Assembly (NCBI GenBank): GCA_030765045.1
Contig: CM060961.1
Coordinates: 96,487,135 to 96,551,134, forward strand
DNA from: Tenodera sinensis
Taxonomy: Eukaryota; Arthropoda; Insecta; Mantodea; Mantidae
Length of the DNA stretch: 64,000 bases
Reading direction: 5' to 3'
Part shown: positions 21,881-33,655 of the stretch, one piece after another
Position numbering within the stretch: the stretch's first letter is position 1
Layout of the letters: every line of letters starts with the position of its first letter
The notes under the pieces: model-generated
The model's database searches: none
What the model saw: only the letters and a program-made list of their open reading frames with translations
What the model was told of the DNA's origin: nothing
Made by a program: the position numbers and the translations under genes

Positions 21881-23172
21881 CTGCACAAATAAATTCAACA
21901 AAACAAGTATATAAGCACATGTACATAATGTCAGGACTACTTTCTTTCTCAAGCAATCACTTTTCTGAGAATTCCACTCATCCAGAATCCTCAACTTTAC
22001 TAATGTTATAAATAAAGAATTAAAAATTAATATCAACCTAAGCTACAGTTAGTTATAAATAAAGCTCTTCCAATGATCAAACTGGTCTTAAATAACATAA
22101 ATGGTTTAGCATAAAAGGTGCAAAGGTCTGCTGGCAAATTAGGGAAAAGATTAAAACAACATTTTTAGGATTTAGACAGATAAAGTTAGAGGTGGAAGAA
22201 GTACATCAAGAACTCTCCAAAAGATTGAATAGGATTTTTCTTCATTGTAATTAAAGACTTAAGGCAATGTATTGGTGAAATTTGGTGAAAATTGCCAAAA
22301 ATTTTGTATTTACTTTTTGCATTTTTTATTATGCTTATACTTGGTACTTTAACGGCACACTTTAGTTAATTCTCAACATCAGCCATTTTTAAAGCTCTAG
22401 GAAGGCATTTAAATGTGCTAGTGTAGGTGAGCATTCCTCACTAAACCTTGTCACTACAGCTTTGAAATGCATTTTTCGTTTTCACTGGCTCTGATTTTGG
22501 TCTCTTGTAGGGAATTTTGCCTCAGAAAGGTTGTAAGTTGGCTGTGCTGAAAATAATTCAATATTTGAGCTGAAATGCCATGAATCTGATATGTTTTGCT
22601 TCCAAACAGAGAAATGCAGTCAGTGTTCTGTAATTCTGTAATCTTGCCAGGTTATTTCAGTGTTCCAGTTATATATTAGACATTGTTTAGGTATTTAATA
22701 GGTTTTATGTTATTTGTTAGTCTATAGTAGAGCCATAACAAGCAGATAGTTTATGAATTTTGTGTATAAATTTGTGAAAGTGCATAATGTAGAGGTAAGC
22801 TAAGAACAACAAATTGCTACATTTTGTGAACAATGCAAAGGTGAAAGAAAGTTTTCATATTAAGAAACAGCCAGGCAAACTTAAAATTTCCAAAAAATGC
22901 TGATGAGGCCAAGAAGAAAGCAACAGTGAGTCCCACATACGGTGCTACAGAATTTCAAGTTGATTGGATTTAGGTAAAGAACAAAGACATACTGTTAAAC
23001 TTTAAAATTCACTTTTCTCAGGTTTTTTTTCAGCATTTTTCACTATCCAAAATGCTCCTTGGACCCTAGTTTATAACATATTTGCTTGAAATTTTCAGGA
23101 GGCCTTAAGAGTTTAAGGTATTAAAATTTGTCGTGTGCTAGTTAAACAATATTAAATAAGTGAGCTTATAAC
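21881..23172. other. Pvr intron left of LTR element B
   Basis: AT-rich. From 22257 it may be the left half of an older TIR element (see 22257-29715). No exon or RNA gene was recognised. Confidence 0.5.
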
Positions 23173-23380
23173 TGATACCGAAATTTAGATTTCAAATCGA
23201 ATGGGCTTGATAAAGACACGTTTTAATTTAATTGCCGGATGTGAGATTTGCGATAAGTGTTGAGTAATAACATAAATAGATAACAGAGCAGGAAGTGTTG
23301 TAAGGTGAGCCAGATATGAGTAAATAATAGTCGTTAAATTTGTAGGATAAACACATTATTGGTTTGAAATTAACGAGTCA

Positions 23381-23388
23381 TGACGTCA
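23381..23388. promoter_or_regulatory. CRE/ATF-type palindrome in LTR (site 1)
   Basis: A perfect TGACGTCA palindrome, repeated at 28783-28790 in the other LTR and conserved in both LTRs of copy A (4760-4767 in the left LTR). Known family: CREB/ATF bZIP sites. Regulatory use is inferred. Confidence 0.5.
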
Positions 23389-23581
23389 TACTACATAGTT
23401 TAAATTCACGTTTGAAATTCAGGTCGCGCGATATATTTAATAAAATATAAAGAAAACATCGTTTAATCATAAAAAGGTAAATATATATTCAAAATTCATA
23501 AAAGAACATGTTATAATAGAAAGGGACATTTCTAAATTGCGGGAAAAGGAAATAGCATTTTGGATACGAGGCTTTCTTGGA

Positions 23582-23589
23582 TGACGTCA
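23582..23589. promoter_or_regulatory. CRE/ATF-type palindrome in LTR (site 2)
   Basis: A second perfect TGACGTCA, 201 bp from the first, also at 28983-28990 and in copy A (4542-4549). Retention of two sites in four LTRs fits, but does not prove, an enhancer role. Confidence 0.5.
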
Positions 23590-23934
23590 TGACATTCAAA
23601 ATTGGAGAGAACGTTTTTCCTAGCGTGGGTACGCGAGAAAGCGTCTGGTCACTACTCAGCCCAGACCAGCACCTCACGTTGTGGAGTGCAGACGTGAGTG
23701 CGATTCTTCTGCGTGTAGCAGATCGGCATAACTCCCGAAAGTATCTAAGATGTAATAAACAATATACAAAGGTTTTCTTGGGTAGTCTATGGCACCTGCG
23801 CGTACCCGAGATAAATAAAGAGATCTCAACCTGAGCTGGCGGGAACGAACCAAATCAACGGGCGAAAACGAGACCAACGACATTTACGCATCAAATGACG
23901 ACACAACGAGAACCGAACAACGACTTTAGCTTCA

Positions 23935-23956
23935 AATGGCGACCCAACGTGTGGCG
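23935..23956 (+). other. Candidate primer-binding site of copy B
   Basis: Just after the LTR comes AATGGCGACCCAACGTGTGG. TGGCGACCCAACGTG starts with the TGG expected to pair with a tRNA 3' CCA end. It resembles, but does not match, the classic tRNA-Lys site. The tRNA is not identified. Confidence 0.6.
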
Positions 23957-24137
23957 TCGAGAGAATAGACCAACCCCAAGACGACCAAGCCAGCATCGAA
24001 CCAGCAAACAAGAAGGTGCCCAGCGTGTCAACATCTGTGAAACGTGTAGTGAACAAGTTTAAGTGCAGTTAAAAAAAAATCATAGTGAAAATTGTGAAAT
24101 ATTGGTGAGTAGAAAAACACATGTAAATAGCTTAGAA

Positions 24138-26156
24138 ATGGAAGACAGTGATAGCGATTTTCTAGGTTTTGACAGTCCGGAAATTGAGAAAAGTGTAGTT
24201 AGGATGGAAGAATATAATCAAAATATAATCGGTAGCAGAATATGCCAAGAAGTAGAAGATCAGAACGTTAGAGAAACACCTAGAGGTAGCTCAGAAATGT
24301 TTAGTACTAATTCAGAAAGGCCAGTGATTATGTCAGAAATAGAGAATATGTTTCAAAAGATAATGAAAAAGATGAGTACAGAGTTAAGTCAAAAGATAGA
24401 TGAAACTAGTAAAGAATTAAGAACAGTGAAAAAGATGAGTACAGAGTTAAGTCAAAAGATAGATGAAACTAGTAAAGAATTAAGAACAGAGTTAGGACAG
24501 AAATTAGAGAAGGGACAACAGGAATTGGGAATGCAATTGGAAAATCAGAAGAGAGCTTTAGAAACCTTTAGGGAAGAAGTTAGGGAGGAAATTAATAAAG
24601 TCAGTAGTGAAGTAAAAGAAAATAGAGAACAGGTTAAGGGAGAATTAGAGACAATAAGGCAAGAAGTAAAGAATTCTGAAAAGAAATTAGGTCAACAAGT
24701 GAGTGAAAAATTAGATAAAGAAAGGGAAAGAATAACATATAGATTAGACAAACAAAGGGAAGAGGTAGTACAAAGGTTAGATAAAGACAGGGAAGAAATC
24801 AGAGAAGAGTTACAGGGGTGTAAAGTTAGAATAGAAAGATCTGATGTAGAAAGTGAAAGGCAGGCTAAAAATTTGGAGGATGTTACAGACCAAATAAAAG
24901 GAGTAGTAACAGAAATTACTCAGGTAAAAGAGGTCTTAGAAAATTTGAAATTAAATGAAAATGCATGTAATCACAACAATCTTAATAATGAAGTTGCAAG
25001 AAACGAGGCAATACCAGGTGTATCAGCTGACATATCAATGCAAAATAGGGGTAACAGTAATTCCCATTCTGATCTCAGAAATAGTGCAGGGACAGGTGAC
25101 AATTCAAATTTACATTGGCCTAACCATGTCTTAAATGAAATGACACCTCCAGTTTTTGAAAATGAAGATTCAGATGATCCTAAAGCCTTTTTAGAAGGGT
25201 TACAAGAGTACTTCATGGTGAAACGTATACCAGAGGAGTACAAGATGGTGATAGTAAGAAAATGCCTAAAGGGTAATGCTGCCAATTGGCTAGGCCTTTC
25301 TATGGGTAACAATAATGATTACAGGACCTTTAGGAACATCTTTTTAACCAGATATTGGGGAGCTAGTAGGCAGGCTAATATTAGAGTTGAATTAAGCAAT
25401 GGAAAGTTTAATCCTAGATCGGAGGAATCGATGGTCAACTATTTTATGAGAATAGCGAGAAAATCGAAGATGTTGGATCCTCCCTTAGATGAAAAAGATC
25501 TAATAAATATAGTTACTCCACATTTTCCGGAAACGCTTCAACACTACCTAATCATAGCCCGACCCGATAGCATTGCAGCTATGATCGAATTATTATCAGC
25601 CTTAGAAGTCAATAAGCCAAAACACGCATTTGGAAATAAATATGAAGGAAAAGAAACTGTCAATTCTTTCGGGCAAGGGGCACAGTATTATCAGAATAGA
25701 AGTGAGATTAGGGAAAGATATAAAGGACCAGTACCAAGGATGGAATCATTCCGGTGGGAAAATCAAGGTAGATGTAACCAGGAAGGGCATCACCAAAATA
25801 GAAATGGTAATCTAAGGGGAAGAAATATAAGGGTGAATTATATGAACACAAATAGATTTGATCGAGGTAGACGGGGACGTTATTTTGGACATAGTAGAAA
25901 TTCAAATGATGGGTATTGGACAAACAGAGATAATGAGGTTAGACCGAGGTCACCAAGACAGGGAGAAAGGTATTCTAATGGACGAGATTCTCCCGAAAAT
26001 GCGGAAATGGTTGAGGCCATTAACACGGTCAAAAACATGGTAGGAAGTAACCCCGATTTAATGCAGGAAAACAGAAGTAACAATTCGGGAAATAGTACAG
26101 GAGCAATACCTAAAAATCAGGGAAACGCCAGACCCGGTCAAACGCGCCTTCAGTGA
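24138..26156 (+). CDS. gag: Gag polyprotein of copy B
   Basis: An intact 672-residue frame from the ATG of MEDSDSDFLGF, the start shared with copy A. It has a long coiled coil, a capsid-like domain (PPVFENEDSDDPKAFLEG… NYFMRIARKSKML…) and a basic Arg/Asn-rich tail (RGRNIRVNYMNTNRFDRGRR). Relative to copy A it has a 29-residue in-frame tandem duplication (MSTELSQKIDETSKELRT repeated, about 24370-24480). The TGA stop overlaps the start of the protease frame. The role is particle formation and RNA packaging (family knowledge). Confidence 0.92.
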   Translation: MEDSDSDFLGFDSPEIEKSVVRMEEYNQNIIGSRICQEVEDQNVRETPRGSSEMFSTNSERPVIMSEIENMFQKIMKKMSTELSQKIDETSKELRTVKKMSTELSQKIDETSKELRTELGQKLEKGQQELGMQLENQKRALETFREEVREEINKVSSEVKENREQVKGELETIRQEVKNSEKKLGQQVSEKLDKERERITYRLDKQREEVVQRLDKDREEIREELQGCKVRIERSDVESERQAKNLEDVTDQIKGVVTEITQVKEVLENLKLNENACNHNNLNNEVARNEAIPGVSADISMQNRGNSNSHSDLRNSAGTGDNSNLHWPNHVLNEMTPPVFENEDSDDPKAFLEGLQEYFMVKRIPEEYKMVIVRKCLKGNAANWLGLSMGNNNDYRTFRNIFLTRYWGASRQANIRVELSNGKFNPRSEESMVNYFMRIARKSKMLDPPLDEKDLINIVTPHFPETLQHYLIIARPDSIAAMIELLSALEVNKPKHAFGNKYEGKETVNSFGQGAQYYQNRSEIRERYKGPVPRMESFRWENQGRCNQEGHHQNRNGNLRGRNIRVNYMNTNRFDRGRRGRYFGHSRNSNDGYWTNRDNEVRPRSPRQGERYSNGRDSPENAEMVEAINTVKNMVGSNPDLMQENRSNNSGNSTGAIPKNQGNARPGQTRLQ

Positions 26157-27811
26157 GAACTGGGTATCCTAGTAATGATTTTGATAAGTACTCGGAAATA
26201 AATAGTCCTGGAAGGCAAATGATGATACAAAAGAAAAGAGAATGGAAAAATAGAATCGACAAAAACGAAAAAGTAGGAGATCCACCTAAAATCAAAATTG
26301 GAGTAAATGGAAAACAATACAATGCAATTATAGATACGGGATCAAATAGCACAGTATGCTCACAAAATTTTTATGATAATTTACAAAGTAGTGGTTTTAA
26401 AGTAATGTCTTTACCAGTTAATGGGATATATTGCTAGCTAGCTGTGGGAAAACGAAAAGAGAGAGTAAAATTTCAAGCAATGATAAATATTGAAATAAAT
26501 GGGAGAATACTAGGAATTTTATTTCTGATTGTAGGAAGACTTGTGACAGATATTATAATAGGTTGTGATTGTGTTTATGCCTGGGAAGCTGTGGTGAATT
26601 TTAAAAACATGATTGTAGAAATGAAAGTTGAAGATGAGACCATTATAGTGCCTTTTGTGGAAGATAGTAGTTCAGAAACTATTGTAAGAGAAAAAGAGGA
26701 AGAAGAAATCCAAGGGGATACATTCTTTGTAGAATATGTTAAAGTAGGAGCTATGGAATTAACTGAAGTAAATGTCAAAGAGTACAATGTCGATAATAAA
26801 GAAAATGTAGAATGGGATAAAAATGATTTCATAGACAATTTGAGGTTTTCTGACGCAACTAGGTACTATGATAGGGAGAGTAATGAAGACTTAGAAGAAT
26901 TATTGCGGGAAAAGGTAACTCAGGCTGATCAACTAAATGAACAACAGAGGGATAAACTGTTTGAAATATTAATCCGAAATAAAGAAGTATTCTCTGAGAA
27001 ACCTGGTAAATGTAATATTTATACTCATTCGTTTGAGATGATACCCATCAAACCTTTTACACATAAAGCGAGAGCTATCCCTAGTACAATAAGAGAAGAG
27101 GTAAATGCAGTTATAAAGTCAATGTTAGAAGATGAGGTTATTGAGATTTCGAATTCAGAATTTGTGAATCCCCTATGTATTGTAAATAAGGCCAATGGAA
27201 AGATTAGGGTGACATTAGACGCGAGAAAACTAAATTATTGTTCCTCATACTTTCCATCAGGGAATCCAACAGAACGTGTCCTCCGAGATATAGGAATTTA
27301 TTTACGTGTACTTACACATCATAATCACAAGGATTGGGTGAAATATTGTCCGTTGATAGAAAAGATTATCAACCACACCATTAATGTAACTACTGGGTTT
27401 GCACCAATAAAATTAATGTTAGGAATTGAACCAGAACCAATATTGATCGGGGTACCAAAAACACTGAAAATTAATGACATTCAGTTAAGTGAAGAAGAAA
27501 GAGCGAAAATTGCTTTTGAACGAATCAAGAAAAAGGCAGAGAAGCGAAAATTAAAGAAAAAGAGTAGAAAACATAAATGGGAACCTAAGATAGGCGATTG
27601 GGTACTAGTTAAAGACCATAAGTTATCAAGTGCGTTGCGAGGTAGGAACAAAAGGATGGAATTGTTATATAAAGGTCCTGCAGAAATTATATCAAAATTT
27701 TGTTATCATACCTATGAATTAAAAGATGTTAAAAATGAAAAATGTCTGGGAAGATGGCATAAACAACTCCTTCGACCATACAAGAAACCGTGTGGTACCT
27801 TGGAACCTTGA
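26153..27811 (+). pseudogene. Protease plus truncated RT/integrase frame of copy B
   Basis: Same organisation as in copy A. The overlap start is GTG here (ATG in A), in the -1 frame relative to gag. The retropepsin motif is AIIDTGSNSTVC. A TAG at about 26438-26440 interrupts it after NGIYC, where A has a Ser codon. The rest is open: RT N-terminal segment (FVNPLCIVNKANGKIRVTL…), then directly YFPSGNPTERVLRDIG of integrase and the WHKQLLRPYKKP end. The join lies at about 27236-27243. No RT catalytic aspartates or RNase H. Confidence 0.92.
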
Positions 27812-28574
27812 TTTCATGTAAAATTCGAAGTGTCATTGTCTATTGGCGCCCAATCAGCTTTGAGATAAAATTTAAATGTTAGCTTACTTGAAAACCATAT
27901 ATTGGTCAGGTACTTACATATTCATGAAAAATGCAGAATGTGAATTGCTATCTACTACAAAGAGCTTAAAAATATATTGTATAGAGCTCACAATAACAGC
28001 TTCAGAAAGATTGTTAAAATGTTCATCTCCGCATAGAGAGAAAACAGAATATTTAATTTGTAAACATTTGTTAAAATATTTAGATGTATAGATAGTTATC
28101 ACAGCAAGACAAAGAAAGAACTTGTCTGAAGAGTGTAATGGATTTATATAAATATATGTACATTTTAGTGCTTAAAGGATCTAGTACAGATATGTGTTAC
28201 AATAACAAAAGTGAAAAATCACAGTGCAAGTGATAGTGAGAGCGAAGTGAGCAAACATGAACTAAAGAAGGAAGTATAAAGAAAGACTCTTGAAATTTAA
28301 CCTTTATATAAAAGTGTCACAGAAGAAACCATAACATATTGTAATTAGTATTTAAGGATTAATGTTTAGTCAAGTGTACAATTGTTTGTCATGTTAAAAA
28401 GATTAAGGAGAAAATGTGTTAATAACCAATTTCAAAAACAGTGTAATTGAAAATTGTATATAATGGGAGTGTTGCCGATTATTCAAAATACAGCAGTAAT
28501 TTTTAATTTTCTTTCGGGCAAGACATTTACATTATTTTATTATGAAATAATAAAATAACATAAATGGGGGCATT
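27812..28574 (+). other. Copy B 3' region, polypurine tract, small open frame
   Basis: The tail is colinear with 4976-5749 of copy A. A 71-codon frame (27876-28091) is open in both copies, but three of the four base differences I see in it change the amino acid, so selection is not supported. AAATGGGGGCATT directly before the LTR is the likely polypurine tract. No env was recognised. Confidence 0.6.
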
Positions 28575-29336
28575 TGATACCGAAATTTAGATTTCAAATC
28601 GAATGGGCTTGATAAAGACACGTTTTAATTTAATTGCCGGATGTGAGATTTGCGATAAGTGTTGAGTAATAACATAAATAGATAATAGAGCAGGAAGTGT
28701 TGTAAGGTGAGCCAGATATGAGTAAATAATAGTCGTTAAATTTGTAGGATAAACACATTATTGGTTTGAAATTAACGAGTCATGACGTCATACTACATAG
28801 TTTAAATTCACGTTTGAAATTCAGGTCGCGCGATATATTTAATAAAATATAAAGAAAACATCGTTTAATCATAAAAAGGTAAATATATATTCAAAATTCA
28901 TAAAAGAACATGTTATAATAGAAAGGGACATTTCTAAATTGCGGGAAAAGGAAATAGCATTTTGGATACGAGGCTTTCTTGGATGACGTCATGACATTCA
29001 AAATTGGAGAGAATGTTTTTCCTAGCGTGGGTACGCGAGAAAGCGTCTGGTCACTACTCAGCCCAGACCAGCACCGCACGTTGTGGAGTGCAGACGTGAG
29101 TGCGATTCTTCTGCGTGTAGCAGATCGGCATAACTCCCGAAAGTATCTAAGATGTAATAAACAATATACAAAGGTTTTCTTGGGTAGTCTATGGCACCTG
29201 CGCGTACCCGAGATAAATAAAGAGATCTCAACCTGAGCTGGCGGGAACGAACCAAATCAACGGGCGAAAACGAGACCAACGACATTTACGCATCAAATGA
29301 CGACACAACGAGAACCGAACAACGACTTTAGCTTCA
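28575..29336 (+). repeat. 3' LTR of copy B
   Basis: A 762-bp LTR, nearly identical to 23173-23934, ending GCTTCA and followed by the TAAC duplication. Confidence 0.95.
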
Positions 29337-29340
29337 TAAC

Positions 29341-30885
29341 TCATACTGAAAAAATTTAAAATATTGACAAATAGTATATAAAACATTTTTTCTCTTAAAC
29401 TAATTAAATCTAAGCAATTTTGGTATGGCAATTTCTTTATATTTGTATACTGAACTCAAATTAAAAATTTAGGAGGGATGCAATAAACTGTAGGGTTCAA
29501 GGGTTATTTCCTATGAGCATATCAAAAAGTGATTTATTATTAATAAGCATGTTAATAATTTAAAAATGTTTTGACCTATTACATTGAAACTTTGTGTATA
29601 CTATTAACTTTATTTTTTGAGCGTACACAAAAAAAATTCAAAGCAATCAGAAGAAAACTGTGGATTTTTTTAATTTTCACAGATACATTGCCTTAATATA
29701 TTCATTGCCTTAAGTTTCATTCAAGACGTTTAAACCTAGTTATTTTGATCACTTTCTTACAATGTCCATATATAGGATGACATGGAATTGCACATATCAC
29801 AGTAGTATTGCTTTTGTGCTGGAAAAGAAGTCTACAAGCATTTCACACACCCTGTATACATATATAGACAAATACACACATACTCCTTTTTGCATTTCCA
29901 GTGAAATCTCAATTTCAAGCTTTTTGGGTGAAATGCAATACTTCTAAAGCATGAAATAGAAGGTAAATATGTCAAAGTGTGAATCCATTCATGCTTCCAT
30001 CTGCCCATTTTTCTAACCATCCATGTGTTCTTTCATTGATCATTCCATTGCTCAAATGATCTGTGAAAGCATAACACTAAAATAGAAAGTTGGATGAAAA
30101 ATTTGCATGATATTTAAGCCCAATATCTTTCAAGGATGCAAGGTAACGACTTTCATGGAATTCTCCCGTAAACAACATATGGAAACAAATTCATTACTCT
30201 TTTACTTTTTTAAAAACAGCTCTAACAATTTTAATGAAATTGATTAGGATACTGCATATCTTGGGCTTTTAATGGATAGCCTATGCAATTTTATTTTATT
30301 GAGAATCATAAGGGATTGATAAAACTTATTACGAAAAGAAGTAGAACTCATTGAAACATGAAATGTATATCATGAAACATTTTTGTTTACTATAACTTGA
30401 AAACTGAAGTATGGTGTATGATAAGTGCTAGAAATATAATATGACCCATTTTGTTTAATGAAACAATAAGAGATATGCTGCCTATTTGTGAGGCAAGGAT
30501 TTTAGTGTACCTCTGCTTGCACCATTTTGCCAGCAATTCTTGTTTCTCTCATGCAGTGGAGAGATTCCATGAATGGGTTAACATATGTTTTAATGACCCT
30601 ATGTTGCTTGAAAGACACTTCTCCTGTGATTAACACAAAGTAGAAGGGAGGCCCTAGAAAGCAGTAACTGTCACAACTGGTGTGTAAACATTCATGAAAT
30701 TTCTCTACTAATCATCAATTACTAATTACTGCATTTTTATTTAAAAATCTGCTGTGTAACATCCACACGACTATCTCCACCTACTATCAGCTATTTCTAT
30801 GGAAGCTTATTTTCTACCTACGAACGTTGAGATAAACATTTACAGAAATAGTTTCATAATGCATTTTGTTGCAGGTTCAAGAGGA
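29341..30885. other. Pvr intron, old repeats
   Basis: The first ~375 bp is the right part of the candidate TIR element. Around 29880-29950 a stretch (TTTGCATTTCCAGTGAAATCTC…GGGTGAAATGCAATACTTC) matches the end of the CA-containing repeats at 31990 and 43500. About 30800-30870 resembles 31255-31300. No gene was recognised. Confidence 0.5.
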
Positions 30886-31010
30886 ATGACAGCTCCATGT
30901 CAGTAGATTTACTGGCAAGTAAAAGAACTCCTGTAGGATGAAATTCTGGCACACTGGTGACACTGATGTGATCCTGGTAATTGACAGCATTATTAAACAA
31001 CAAAATAATG
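30886..31010 (+). mobile_element. SINE fragment without tRNA head
   Basis: The reverse complement matches the body and tail of the SINE at 19689-19924 (GACAGCTCCATGTCAGTAGA … AACAACAAAATAATG). The head is missing and substitutions are more numerous, so it is older or 5'-truncated. Confidence 0.8.
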
Positions 31011-31179
31011 TTTAACGTTTCAAGAGGACCAGAGAAAACTGCATCTGTAGCCAGATGTTTCAAAACTAGTCACACTGTTATGGCCTAGAAATTCCATGAC
31101 ATTGCAAAAAATATCTGAATAGTGACAGCACCTAAAATAATGAAAGTATTAAAAAATGCAATTAAGTAACAACAGTTTT

Positions 31180-31995
31180 CCTTAGAATTACTAATGCTAC
31201 AACTCAACTAACCATTCTTACAAACTTTTGTTCCTCTACCTTCTTCTTCATGTTAGCTGAGATAAACACTTACAGAAATTATCTTATTGCTGATTTCCTT
31301 GTAGGTGAAAGGTGAATATGGGAATGTAGGCTTAGAGCAATAGTCAAATATTTTAAAGCTTTGGAATTCTATTCTCTTTGCCTTGAGCTTCCATTTGAGA
31401 AATGTTTAAGTACTACAGAACTCACAAATAACAAGGAATATTTCTGAAATGGTTCACTTCAAAAAATGAATTCAGATATAACTTGTGTGACTTAATGAGG
31501 TTTATATTTTTTTATAGTAAGATTTGGTCTATCTCTTATGGTTTACCAGTTATGCAGAAGTCATTGAAAGTAAACAGGACTACATAGGCTGAAGCCAAAA
31601 AGTTCAAAAGACACATTTCATTTGCCATAAAAATATTTTGAACATATTACATTGTAATCAAAATCATCAGAGCCATTTTTGATAAAATTAAAATTTTTGA
31701 AAAATTTTCCATGTAAAGGATAGTTAAGGGTGGAGAAATTTCCTTCTAAATCTGTTTGTCACATCCTTGAAAGATATTAAACTGAAATAGCAGCTTTGGT
31801 TTTAAACAGACTTTTCATTTTTGTGTTATGCTACGCACACACACACACACACACCCGCGCACACACACATGCACACACACAGACCTTTTTCTAAAACAGC
31901 TTTATTTGGATTAAGGGATCTCAAAACATATATTTCCGGTGAAATCTTGACATAGAAATTTTGGGTCAAGTACAATACTTTCCATACTTACTATA
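31180..31995. repeat. Interspersed repeat with internal CA array, copy 2
   Basis: Colinear with 42440-43520 over ~800 bp, including AACCATTCTT, GATTTGGTCTATCTCT, CATGTAAAGG and the block after the CA array (CAAAACATATATTTCCGGTG). A CA microsatellite with CG interruptions lies at about 31833-31880. Non-coding. Confidence 0.75.
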
Positions 31996-33655
31996 TGTAA
32001 GTAAAAAAAAGTTAATTACAATAAATTATCTGTTTTAAAGAGGTCTACGTTTCATATGTAGTACCTTGTTGTTTGCTACTATACAAAGATCCAAAGAGGA
32101 TTTCACAGACTATTCCTAAAAAGTTCAAGATATACAAGTGCAGCTTATTGGTCATGTAAATAGCTTAAACATGTATGCATTAGAAGCACTTTTGAAAAAA
32201 GAAAAACATTTAAAAAATCTTCCATGTAAAGAGTAGTTTGACGTAGTTTCTACTTGATGTCTTATGATGTCTTATGAATTAGTTGCTTCAGTTGATTGGG
32301 AATTAGTTGCTACTTCTACAGTATAATTACCAATGCATATAGCATCAGACAGAAACATATTTGGGTTTGTTAATTAATTGGCTAATAAAGAATGGGATGT
32401 ATAGTGCTAGTTGTCGTACTAACCCTTATTCCTTATCAGGAACCAATACAAATGTCAGACACAGTTTAAGACTCAGCCTATGTATTTCTTTGGCAGATGA
32501 TAACGTATGCTACATAATTAAGTCTAGCTGCATCCTGGAAATATTGGCATGTATAAACGTGCTGCAATACAAAGTGAAACTTGGAAATATTTTGCTCTTA
32601 AAGTGTGCTCAATCTTTTTTCTGTGGCTGTACTAAGTAGCACAGATTTGGCCTGCTGTACTACTTAACAGCTACTGCCTAGAATGAATGTCCACAATGTT
32701 GTATGCCAAATTTGAAGTGGCACAGATCCAAAGAATAGTATTGCAATAGTGTTGCAAACTTACAATTTGTGTTAGTTTCCTTCAGCTTTTTCTGCTGTTA
32801 AGCAAGGCATTCCATTATGCCTTTGGTGAGAAAGATATTGTGAAGAGATGAGGCATATTTTCAAAAATAGAGTTGGTTATAGTTAACTAAAGTTTAAATA
32901 ATATGTTCACACTATATAAAGATGAAAAATTAAAAGTACTTGTGACACAGAAGTTGCCTTTATTTAATCTATGATATCTTAGAATATGTAATTTGCTTTC
33001 TTTGGAGATTTACTGGGATCTTTAATCAAATGGGAATGTGTTCAGATGTCTTGTCATGCTACCTCAACAGTAGAAAACAAACATCCTGTGGATCTGCTAA
33101 TAGCTATAATATTAAATTTGTTACTTCTGACTCAACTTACCAGCTTCAGTCTACACCTGACTAATAAGTATAAAATACCAATGGAGTTCAGTGAAGTAGT
33201 TTCTCTTGTTTGATTATAATATTGGGAGGAAAAAAAACTTATGAACATGCTGCGCTGTGTTTTAACCTGTCCACATCCTCGGTGCTTGCTGCAGTCTGCC
33301 ACTATCATAGAAAAGTGTAGATGAAACCATACAACATTTTTAAAACTACTTTTAAGGGCTTTACCTACCAACTTTATGAAAGGAGATTGTTATTGGCACT
33401 CTGAGAAACCTTTTTCAGCTAATGGTGCACCAAACACCATTTGTTTCATCATGAAGAGGTACTTTATGAACAATATGAGGTTATGACTTACAGGGCCAAT
33501 TCTTTTCAAGTCAACAGGAGATGCCCACACATATTTGAATACAGTTTTGCCCCTTCTTTTTAGATAATAAACAGATAGGGAACATGATTTCATCTTTTTT
33601 CAATAAAACTCTGCAACAGCTCATATAGCCAATCTTTCAATGAGAACAATTGAAA
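31996..33655. other. Pvr intron, nothing recognised after a repeat fragment
   Basis: 31996-32240 carries another diverged part of the same repeat (TTCAAGATATAC … CATGTAAAGAGTAG). The remainder, to about 33655, shows no gene, RNA or exon that I can support. Confidence 0.45.

Larger units (their letters stand above)
23173..23934 (+). repeat. 5' LTR of copy B
   Basis: A 762-bp LTR with TG…CA ends, followed immediately by the primer-binding-site candidate. The partner at 28575-29336 differs at three positions that I see: C/T in GATAACAGAG, C/T in GAGAACGTTT and T/G in CACCTCACG. Confidence 0.95.
23173..29336 (+). mobile_element. LTR retrotransposon copy B (Gypsy-type, internally deleted)
   Basis: A 6.16-kb element with two 762-bp LTRs (TGATACC…GCTTCA) and a 4-bp target duplication TAAC (23169-23172 and 29337-29340). 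By eye I count three differences between its LTRs, so insertion is recent. Order: LTR, candidate primer-binding site, gag, protease, RT stub fused to integrase C-terminus, tail, polypurine tract, LTR. It shares the same internal pol deletion as copy A. It lies in a Pvr intron, in the antisense direction to Pvr. Confidence 0.95.
22257..29715. mobile_element. Candidate older TIR element split by LTR element B
   Basis: ACTTAAGGCAATG at 22257 is repeated inverted at 29703-29715. Further similarity lies inside (AAGGCAATGTAT followed by GTGAAA on both sides). Removing LTR element B leaves about 1.3 kb with no recognised coding sequence. The boundaries are tentative. Confidence 0.4.
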
